Assembly: GCF_019104725.1 (NCBI RefSeq)
Contig: NZ_JAHRXF010000014.1
Location: 1-64,000 of the forward strand
Source of the DNA: Streptomyces corallincola
Lineage (GTDB): Bacteria; Actinomycetota; Actinomycetes; Streptomycetales; Streptomycetaceae
Length of the DNA stretch: 64,000 nucleotides
Direction of reading: 5' to 3'
Of this stretch, positions 57,973 to 64,000 are shown one piece after another. The notes under the pieces were generated by a model. The model searched no databases. It was not told where the DNA came from and was given only the letters and a program-made list of their open reading frames with translations. Numbering within the stretch: the first letter of the stretch is position 1; every line of letters begins with the position of its first letter. The translations under genes were made by a program, and so were the position numbers.

Positions 57973-57996
57973 ATGACATTTCATCTGATTTTCGAC
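57973..57996. promoter_or_regulatory. AT-rich patch with Zur-like half-site
   Basis: TGACATTTCATCTGATTTTCG: the right part TGATTTTC matches half of the Streptomyces Zur box (TGAAAATGATTTTCA), the left half does not. Located between ZIP and cobM starts, 66 bases from ZIP. Low confidence. Confidence 0.3.
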
Positions 57997-58044
57997 GGCA
58001 CTTTTACGACACAGGTGATCCGCAGCACCTGCGGCCCCACCAGT

Positions 58045-58089
58045 CCGACCGGTCCGACCGCCACGACCGGCCCGACCGGCCCGACCGGC
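58045..58089. repeat. Five 9-bp tandem repeats in the cobM leader
   Basis: CCGACCGGT/CCGACCGCC/ACGACCGGC/CCGACCGGC/CCGACCGGC, 60 bases upstream of cobM. No cobalamin riboswitch is seen in this interval. Confidence 0.85.
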
Positions 58090-58151
58090 CCGGCAGCACC
58101 GCTTCCGCACCTACCCGCACGATCCGCATGATCCGCACGAGAGGACCCCTC

Positions 58152-58970
58152 ATGGCCGACGCCCCCACCGGCAAGGTGACCTTCGTCGGTGCCGGCCCCG
58201 GCGCCGCCGACCTGCTGACCTTCCGCGCCGCCCGCGCCATCGCGGACGCCGACATCGTGATCTGGGCGGCGAGCCTGGTCCAGCGCGAGGTCCTGGACCA
58301 CGCCCGCGCGGACGCGGAGATCCTGGACTCGGCCGGGATGTCCCTGGAGGACGTGGTCGCGGTCTATGCGCGGGCCCACACCGAGGGCCTCGGGGTGGCT
58401 CGTGTCCACTCGGGCGACCCGGCGCTGTGGGGCGGCACCCAGGAGCAGCTGGACCGGTGCGCGGAGATCGGCATCGCCACCGAGGTCGTCCCCGGTGTCT
58501 CGGCGTTCTCGGCGGTCGCCGCCCTGGTCCAGCGCGAGCTGACGATCCCGGAAGTCGCGCAGTCGGTGATCCTCACCCGGCTCGGCGGCGGCAAGACGCC
58601 GATGCCGCCCGGCGAGGAGGTACGGGAGTTCGCCCGGCACGGCACCACGATGGCGCTGTTCCTGTCGGCGGCGCGCAGCGGGCAGCTGGTGCGGGAACTG
58701 CTGGAGGGCGGCTACCCCACGGACACCCCGGTCGTGGTCGCGTACCAGGCGACCTGGCCGGAGGAGCTGATCGTGCGCTGCACGGTCGGCACGCTGGAGG
58801 AGACGGTCAAGGAGCACCGGCTGTGGAAGCACACCCTGTTCCTCGTCGGCCCGGCCCTGGACGCCACCGGCACCCGCTCCCACCTCTACCACCCCGGCCA
58901 CTTCCACGGCTTCCGCCGGGCCGACCCGGAGGCCCGGCGGGCACTGCGCGAGCGGGGTGCCACCACATGA
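58152..58970 (+). CDS. cobM: Precorrin-4 C11-methyltransferase
   Basis: A 272-residue SAM methyltransferase: VTFVGAGPGAADLLTFRAARAI, VARVHSGDPALWGGTQEQ, VVPGVSAFSAVAA and LPHGD-like VAYQATWPEELIVRCTVG. First gene of the second cobalamin run; ATG 58152 with upstream GAGAGGAC. Followed by cobL with 4-base overlap. Needs its own promoter, since the ZIP gene lies antisense before it. Confidence 0.95.
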   Translation: MADAPTGKVTFVGAGPGAADLLTFRAARAIADADIVIWAASLVQREVLDHARADAEILDSAGMSLEDVVAVYARAHTEGLGVARVHSGDPALWGGTQEQLDRCAEIGIATEVVPGVSAFSAVAALVQRELTIPEVAQSVILTRLGGGKTPMPPGEEVREFARHGTTMALFLSAARSGQLVRELLEGGYPTDTPVVVAYQATWPEELIVRCTVGTLEETVKEHRLWKHTLFLVGPALDATGTRSHLYHPGHFHGFRRADPEARRALRERGATT

Positions 58971-60259
58971 TCACCGTCATCGGCATGGGCCCGGCCCACA
59001 CAGCCCCCGCCCACACACCCACCCCCCTCCCCGAACGCACCGCACTCCTCGTGGGCGCCCGACGCCACCTCGACGCCGTGCGCCCCCACCTCCCCGCAAA
59101 CGCCAACGCAGCCCCGGACACGCACACCGACACCGACACAACCGAGCTCGTCCTCGGCCCCCTCGCCCCCGCCCTGGACACCATCGCGGACCACGTGGAC
59201 CGGGGCCTGCCGGTGACCGTGCTGGCCTCCGGGGACCCGGGGTTCTTCGGGATCGTGCGGGCGCTGGCGGACCGTTTCGGGCCGGGCCTGCTGGATGTGC
59301 GGCCGGGGGTGTCCTCGGTGGCCGCCGCGTTCTCCCGGCTCGGGCTGCCGTGGGACGACGCGGTGGTGGTGAGCGCCCACGGCCGCGATCCGCGTACCGC
59401 CGTGAACCTGTGCCGCGCGCACCCCAAGGTCGCGGTGCTGACCGGGCCCGGCGCCGGTCCGGCGGAGCTGGGCGCGGCGCTCGCGGACACCGGCCGGACA
59501 CTGGTGGTGGCGAGCGCGCTGGGCGATCCGGAGCGGGAGCGGGTGGAGCCGGTGACGCCCGCCGAGGCCGCCGCCCGTGACTGGGGCACGGCGGTCAGTT
59601 TGGTGCTGTGCCTGGACGAGCGCCGGGCGCTGGGCGGGGCGCGGACGGTCGCCGGGATTCCGGCGCGGCCCGCCGGGTGGGCGCTGCCGGAGGAAGCGTT
59701 CGCGTTCCGGGACTCGATGATCACGAAGTTCGAGGTGCGGGCGCTGGCGCTGGCCCGGCTCGCTCCCGGCCCCGGCGATCTGGTGTGGGACGTGGGCGCG
59801 GGCTCCGGTTCGGTGGCCGTGGAGTGCGCGCGGCTCGGCGCGGCGGCGGTCGCGGTGGAGAAGGACCTGGACGGCGCGGAGCGAATCCGGGGCAACGCGG
59901 CCTCGCACGGCGTGGACGTACGGGTCGTACGGGGTGCGGCTCCCGGGGCGCTGGCCGGGCTCGCGGACGATCCGGACGCGGTGTTCGTCGGGGGCGGCGG
60001 CCGGGAGCTGCCGGAGATCGTCGCGGTGTGCGCGCGCCGGGCACGGCGGGCGGTGGTGGTGGCGCTGGCCGCGCTGGACCGGGTGCCCGCCGCGCGGGCG
60101 GCGCTGACCGACGCGGGGCTGGTCTGCGACGGGGTGCTGTTGCAGTCCTCGCGGCTGGCGCCGCTGCCCGGCGAGGTGACCCGGCTCGCCGCCACGAACC
60201 CGGTGTTCCTGCTGTGGGGTCTGCGAACCCCCGTGTCCAGTGAAGGAGTTGTCCAGTGA
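58967..60259 (+). CDS. cobL: Precorrin-6B C5,15-methyltransferase (decarboxylating), CbiE-CbiT fusion
   Basis: A 430-residue two-domain enzyme. CbiE part about 1-215 (LLVGARRHL, VLASGDPGFFGIVRALADRFG, DVRPGVSSVAAAFSRLGLPWDDA). CbiT part about 240-430 with the SAM motif LVWDVGAGSGSVAVECARL. It methylates C5 and C15 and removes the acetate carboxyl of ring C. Stretch of Thr/Asp/His-rich residues at about 42-60 (DTHTDTDTTE) is a non-conserved insertion. Confidence 0.94.
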   Translation: MITVIGMGPAHTAPAHTPTPLPERTALLVGARRHLDAVRPHLPANANAAPDTHTDTDTTELVLGPLAPALDTIADHVDRGLPVTVLASGDPGFFGIVRALADRFGPGLLDVRPGVSSVAAAFSRLGLPWDDAVVVSAHGRDPRTAVNLCRAHPKVAVLTGPGAGPAELGAALADTGRTLVVASALGDPERERVEPVTPAEAAARDWGTAVSLVLCLDERRALGGARTVAGIPARPAGWALPEEAFAFRDSMITKFEVRALALARLAPGPGDLVWDVGAGSGSVAVECARLGAAAVAVEKDLDGAERIRGNAASHGVDVRVVRGAAPGALAGLADDPDAVFVGGGGRELPEIVAVCARRARRAVVVALAALDRVPAARAALTDAGLVCDGVLLQSSRLAPLPGEVTRLAATNPVFLLWGLRTPVSSEGVVQ

Positions 60260-61959
60260 TCGGGCTCATATCCGCCACCTCGGCGGGGGCGGCGGCGCGC
60301 GACCGGCTGGCCGCCGCCTGGCCGGACCGCGTCCGGGTGTACGGCGGACCGGTGGGCGAGGCGGTGCGGGCGGCGTTCGCGGAGTGCGAGCAGTTGGTGT
60401 GCTTCCTCGCCACGGGCGCGACGGTACGGCTGGTCGCGCCGCTGCTGGCGTCCAAGGCGGCGGACCCCGGGGTGGTGTGTGTGGACGAGGGCGCCCGGTT
60501 CGCGGTGTCGCTGCTCGGCGGACACGGCGGCGGAGCCAATGAACTGGCCCTGGAAGTGGCCGGGTTGCTGGGTGCGGAGCCGGTGGTGACGACCGCGACG
60601 GACGCGGTGGGCCTGGCCGGTCTGGACACGCTGGGACTGCCGTACGAGGGTGCGGTGGCCGCTGTGTCACGGGCGCTGCTGGACGGCGAACCGGTGCGTC
60701 TGGACGCCGAGTCGGCCTGGCCGCTGCCCCCGCTGCCGACGGCGGACCACGGGGCGTGCACGGTGCGGGTCACCGACCGGGACGTGACGCCCGGCGAACG
60801 GGAGGTGCTGCTGCGCCCGCCGTCGCTGGTGGTCGGGGTCGGCGCCTCGCGGGGGGTGCCGGAGGAGGAGGTGCTGGACCTGATCGCGGCGGCGCTGCGC
60901 GAGGCGGGCCTCTCGGCGGCCTCGGTGGCCGAACTCGCCACCGTGGACGCCAAGTCGGAGGAACCGGGGCTGGTGGCCGCCGCCGCGCGGCTCGGTGTGC
61001 CCCTGGTGCCCCACCCGGCCGGGGAGTTGGCGGAGGTGCCCGTGCCGAACCCGTCCGAGGCGCCCCGCGCGGCGGTCGGCACCCCGTCGGTCGCGGAGGC
61101 GGCAGCACTGCGCGGCGGGGGTGAACTCCTCGTGCCCAAGCGGAAGTCGGCGCGCGCGGACGGGCGCCCCGCGATGGCGACGTGCGCGGTGGTCCGGCGT
61201 CCGGCGCGCGGGCGGCTCGCGGTGGTCGGGCTCGGTCCCGGCGCCCGCGATCTGCTGACCCCGCGCGCGGTGGCCGAACTGCGGCGCGCGTCGGTGCTGG
61301 TGGGCCTGGACCAGTACGTGGACCAGATCCGCGATCTGCTGCGGCCGGGCACGCGGGTGCTGGAGTCGGGGCTCGGCGCGGAGGAGGAGCGGGCCCGTAC
61401 GGCGGTAGCCGAGGCGCGTGCGGGGCACGCGGTGGCGTTGATCGGCAGCGGGGACGCGGGGGTGTACGCGATGGCGTCGCCCGCGCTCGCGGAGGCGTCC
61501 GACGACATCGACGTGGTCGGGGTGCCGGGGGTGACGGCGGCGCTGGCGGCCGGGGCGGTGCTGGGGGCGCCGCTCGGCCACGACCACGTCTCCATCAGCC
61601 TGTCCGATCTGCACACCCCGTGGGAGGTGATCGAGCGCCGGGTGCGGGCGGCGGCGGAGGCGGATCTCGTCGTCACGTTCTACAACCCCCGTTCCCGTGG
61701 CCGTCATTGGCAGCTGCCGAAGGCGCTCGGGATCCTCGCCGGGCACCGCGAACCGGGCACGCCGGTCGGGGTGGTGCGCAACGCGTCCCGGCCGGACGAG
61801 TCGGCGCGGATCAGCACCCTGGCCGCGCTGGACCCGGCGACGATCGACATGATGACCGTGGTGACCGTGGGCAACACCGCGACCCGGACCGTGGCCGGGC
61901 GGATGGTGACGCCGCGCGGCTACCGCTGGCAGGAGAGCACCCCCGAGGAGACGTCGTGA
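60256..61959 (+). CDS. cobJ: CbiG-CobJ fusion: ring-contraction hydrolase and C17-methyltransferase
   Basis: A 567-residue fusion. Residues about 1-310 are CbiG (CFLATGATVRLVAPLL, VDEGARFAVSLLGGHGGGANELA, VDAKSEEPGLVAAA, LLVPKRKS), the anaerobic-route protein that opens the precorrin-5A lactone. Residues about 316-567 are the CobJ/CbiH methyltransferase (LAVVGLGPGARDLLTPRAV, ALIGSGDAGVYAMASPALE-like, VTFYNPRSRGRHWQLPKA). The tail GAGGAGACGTCGTGA encodes EETS and serves as the cobH ribosome-binding site. Confidence 0.93.
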   Translation: MIGLISATSAGAAARDRLAAAWPDRVRVYGGPVGEAVRAAFAECEQLVCFLATGATVRLVAPLLASKAADPGVVCVDEGARFAVSLLGGHGGGANELALEVAGLLGAEPVVTTATDAVGLAGLDTLGLPYEGAVAAVSRALLDGEPVRLDAESAWPLPPLPTADHGACTVRVTDRDVTPGEREVLLRPPSLVVGVGASRGVPEEEVLDLIAAALREAGLSAASVAELATVDAKSEEPGLVAAAARLGVPLVPHPAGELAEVPVPNPSEAPRAAVGTPSVAEAAALRGGGELLVPKRKSARADGRPAMATCAVVRRPARGRLAVVGLGPGARDLLTPRAVAELRRASVLVGLDQYVDQIRDLLRPGTRVLESGLGAEEERARTAVAEARAGHAVALIGSGDAGVYAMASPALAEASDDIDVVGVPGVTAALAAGAVLGAPLGHDHVSISLSDLHTPWEVIERRVRAAAEADLVVTFYNPRSRGRHWQLPKALGILAGHREPGTPVGVVRNASRPDESARISTLAALDPATIDMMTVVTVGNTATRTVAGRMVTPRGYRWQESTPEETS

Positions 61960-62543
61960 ACCGCGTGGTCCATCCCATCGAGGAGGAGTCGTTCCGGCGG
62001 CTGCGCGCCCGCCTGGACACCTCGCGCCTCCCGCCGCTGACGCGGGCCGTGGTGGAGCGGGTGATCCACTCCTCCGCCGATCCGGAGTACGCGGCCGATC
62101 TGGTGACCGACGAAACCCAACTGGCCGCCGGACATGCCGCGTTGCACGCGGGGGCGCCGGTCGTGGTGGACGTGGAGATGGTCGCCGCCGGGATCACCCG
62201 GCGGGAGACCGTGTGCCGTCTCAAGGACGCCGTGTCCGGTCCGGGGCTGACCCGTTCGGCGCACGCGGTGCGGCTCGCGTACGAACAGGTCGGGCCGGGC
62301 GCGCTGTGGGTGATCGGCTGCGCGCCGACCGCCCTGGAGGAACTGCTCGCCCTGGACGCCTCCCCCGCGCTGGTGATCGGCCTGCCCGTAGGCTTCGTCG
62401 GTGCGGCCGAGTCCAAGGCCGCGCTGCGCGCGAGCGGGCTGCCCGCCGTGAGCAACGTGTCCGAGAAGGGCGGGTCGGCGGTCGCCGCCGCCGCGCTCAA
62501 CGCCCTTCTGTACCAACCTTTTTCGACCGAGGAGACATCGTGA
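61956..62543 (+). CDS. cobH: Precorrin-8X methylmutase
   Basis: A 195-residue enzyme that moves the C11 methyl to C12, giving hydrogenobyrinate or cobyrinate. Motifs EEESFRRLR, VIHSSADPEYAADLV, VVVDVEMVAAGI and LVIGLPVGFVGAAESK are all present. GTG 61956 overlaps cobJ; its own EETS tail overlaps the cbiX ribosome-binding site. Confidence 0.96.
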   Translation: MNRVVHPIEEESFRRLRARLDTSRLPPLTRAVVERVIHSSADPEYAADLVTDETQLAAGHAALHAGAPVVVDVEMVAAGITRRETVCRLKDAVSGPGLTRSAHAVRLAYEQVGPGALWVIGCAPTALEELLALDASPALVIGLPVGFVGAAESKAALRASGLPAVSNVSEKGGSAVAAAALNALLYQPFSTEETS

Positions 62544-63481
62544 CCACCCCGCCGCCCGCCCTGCTCATCGCCGGACACGGCACTCGGGACGAGGCCGGAG
62601 CCGAGGCGTTCCGTGACTTCGTACGGGAGTTGGGCCGCCGTAACCCGCAACTGCCCGTGGCGGGAGGGTTCATCGAGCTGTCCCCGCCACCCCTGGGCGA
62701 GGCCGTCACCGAGCTGGTGGAGCGGGGCGTCCGCCGGTTCGCCGCCGTGCCGCTGATGCTGGTGTCCGCCGGGCACGCCAAGGGTGACATACCGGCGGCG
62801 CTCGCCCGCGAGAAGGAACGGCACCCGGAGATCTCGTACAGCTACGGGCGTCCGCTCGGCGCGCACCCCGGGCTGATGAAGGTGCTGGAGCGGCGGCTCG
62901 ACGAGGCGCTGGGCGGCTCGGGCCGCTCGCCCGAGGACCGGGCGGAGGTCACCGTTCTGCTGGTCGGCCGGGGTTCCACCGACCCGGACGCCAACGCGGA
63001 GGTGCACCGGGCGGCCCGGCTGCTGTGGGAGGGGCGCGGTTACGCGGGCGTGGAGACGGCGTTCGTGTCGCTGGCGGCACCGGACGTACCGGCCGGGCTC
63101 GACCGGTGCGTGCGGCTGGGCGCCCGGCGGATCGTGGTCCTGCCGTACTTCCTGTTCACCGGGATACTGCCCGAGCGGGTCCGGCAGCAGGCCGAGGGCT
63201 GGGCGGCGGCCCACCCGGAGGCGGAGGTGCGCTGCGCGGACGTCATCGGCCCCGAGCCGGAGTTGCTGGATCTGGTGATGGAGCGGTACGAGGAGGCGGT
63301 GCGCGGGGACGTGCGGATGAACTGCGACTCCTGTGTGTACCGGATCGCGCTGCCGGGCTTCGAGGAGAAGGTCGGGCAGCCGCAGCAGCCGCACCACCAC
63401 CCGGACGACGAGACCCACGACGGCGGTCACGGCCACGGGCATCACCGGCACGGCGGCCACTCGCACAGCCATGCCCACTGA
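62540..63481 (+). CDS. cbiX: Sirohydrochlorin chelatase CbiX with cysteine pair and His-rich tail
   Basis: A 313-residue long-type CbiX made of two homologous halves: LLIAGHGTRDEAG (His13) with SAGHAKGD, and LLVGRGSTDPDAN. CbiX inserts Co or Ni/Fe into sirohydrochlorin, the early step of the anaerobic route. Near the C-terminus RMNCDSCVYR is the CxxC known to hold an Fe-S cluster in Bacillus megaterium CbiX. A final segment of about 20 residues is very His-rich (DGGHGHGHHRHGGHSHS), probably metal-binding. Confidence 0.93.
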   Translation: MTTPPPALLIAGHGTRDEAGAEAFRDFVRELGRRNPQLPVAGGFIELSPPPLGEAVTELVERGVRRFAAVPLMLVSAGHAKGDIPAALAREKERHPEISYSYGRPLGAHPGLMKVLERRLDEALGGSGRSPEDRAEVTVLLVGRGSTDPDANAEVHRAARLLWEGRGYAGVETAFVSLAAPDVPAGLDRCVRLGARRIVVLPYFLFTGILPERVRQQAEGWAAAHPEAEVRCADVIGPEPELLDLVMERYEEAVRGDVRMNCDSCVYRIALPGFEEKVGQPQQPHHHPDDETHDGGHGHGHHRHGGHSHSHAH

Positions 63482-64000
63482 GGACTCCGCATCCGGCCCC
63501 GAATCCCCCATAGGAGAGGGGGGGTTGGCGGACGCGCACGATCTGCGGCATCACGGTGACGCCGAAGTCCGGGACTCCGGTGCCGGGTTGGTGGATCTCG
63601 CCGTCAACGTCCGTGCGGGCACGCCCCCGCAGTGGCTGCGGGAGGAGATCGCCGGTTCGCTGGCCTCGCTCGCGGCCTACCCCGACGGGCGGGCCGCGCG
63701 GGCGGCGGTGGCCCGGCGGCACGGGCTGCCGGTGGAGCGGGTGCTGCTGACGGCGGGCGCGGCGGAGGCGTTCGTCCTGCTGGCGCGGGCGCTGGAGGTG
63801 CGGCGGCCGGTGGTGGTGCATCCGCAGTTCACCGAGCCGGAGGCGGCGCTGCGGGACGCGGGGCACACCGTGGGCCGGGTGCTGCTGCGGGCCGGTGACG
63901 GTTTCCGGCTGGACCCGGACGCGGTCCCCGAGGACGCCGACCTCGTGGTGATCGGCAACCCGACCAACCCCACCTCCGTCCTGCACCCGGCCGGTGTGCT
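63471..64000 (+). CDS. cobC: PLP-dependent CobC-like protein (Rv2231c type), partial
   Basis: Truncated by the window edge; 176 codons visible. Overlaps cbiX by 11 bases, starting ATG 63471; a TTG at 63525 after GGAGAGGGGGG is another possible start. DLRHHGDAEVRDSG, LAVNVRAGTPP, LLTAGAAEAFVLLARAL and IGNPTNPTSV are the class I/II aminotransferase-fold pattern of CobC, L-threonine-O-3-phosphate decarboxylase, which makes aminopropanol phosphate for CbiB. The catalytic lysine lies outside the window. Confidence 0.88.
   Translation, partial: MPTEDSASGPESPIGEGGLADAHDLRHHGDAEVRDSGAGLVDLAVNVRAGTPPQWLREEIAGSLASLAAYPDGRAARAAVARRHGLPVERVLLTAGAAEAFVLLARALEVRRPVVVHPQFTEPEAALRDAGHTVGRVLLRAGDGFRLDPDAVPEDADLVVIGNPTNPTSVLHPAGV

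Noticed and set aside
57908..58151. Second cobalamin riboswitch before cobM
   Set aside because: No B12 box or CCGCCACTGT core found in this interval.
1..64000. Insertion sequences, integrases, phage genes, tRNA or rRNA
   Set aside because: None recognised in either strand; gene order and base composition look uniformly chromosomal.

Overview
This window is a high-GC actinobacterial chromosome segment and almost certainly Streptomyces. The evidence is extreme G/C at third codon positions, many GTG and TTG starts, very short or absent 5' leaders, and small Streptomyces-type proteins such as DUF3099, DUF6286 and AmaP/Asp23 relatives. The gene order also follows the conserved chromosome core as I remember it from S. 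coelicolor: fabG-fabI, tldD-pmbA, tyrS, moaA, actP-like symporter, SURF1, phosphate transporter, vitamin B12 cluster. I see no rRNA, tRNA, insertion sequence, integrase, prophage or CRISPR array. The species cannot be fixed from this sequence alone.

Layout. 1-3.9 kb: a poly-G tract, a structured leader with a secreted lytic transglycosylase, and a two-FHA-domain ABC exporter (Rv1747 type). 4-13.3 kb: a large streptophobe-like membrane protein, serB, a SixA-like phosphatase, two small membrane proteins, an MFS exporter divergent from a GntR/FCD regulator, a small secreted protein, and the fatty-acid pair fabG-fabI. 13.6-22.5 kb: tldD-pmbA, tyrS, two small stress or membrane genes, moaA, and a DUF485/acetate-type symporter pair. 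22.7-31 kb: secreted subtilase, zinc alcohol dehydrogenase, exonuclease-BRCT fusion, zinc-ribbon protein, SURF1, GH15 hydrolase and an SDR-like protein without the catalytic motif. 31-34.4 kb: an Asp23/AmaP envelope-stress island. 34.4-43.8 kb: enoyl-CoA hydratase, helix-turn-helix protein, ABC-F protein with a possible leader peptide, zinc metallopeptidase, VOC protein, a large uncharacterised protein, alpha/beta hydrolase and GH25 lysozyme.

43.9-64 kb: a PHO-box-preceded low-affinity phosphate transporter, then the cobalamin biosynthesis region. A canonical cobalamin riboswitch precedes cbiB-cobQ-cobN-chlID-cobO-cobB-cobI, most of which overlap by 1-4 nt. A ZIP metal transporter sits in the opposite orientation, and a second run cobM-cobL-cobJ-cobH-cbiX-cobC leaves the right edge. 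Together these genes methylate and contract the corrin ring, insert cobalt, amidate, adenosylate and start side-chain attachment. The cluster mixes hallmarks of late (CobN, ChlID) and early (CbiX, CbiG) cobalt insertion. The metal theme is reinforced by a His-rich CbiX tail, a His-containing ZIP loop and a repeat-derived His/Met/Cys-rich reading frame beside ZIP.

The items I consider most worth a second look are that His/Met/Cys-rich frame, the Asp23 island with a probable diverged tandem Asp23 protein, the seven-codon possible leader peptide upstream of the ABC-F gene, two strong operator-like palindromes, and several 8-9 bp minisatellites in intergenic DNA.
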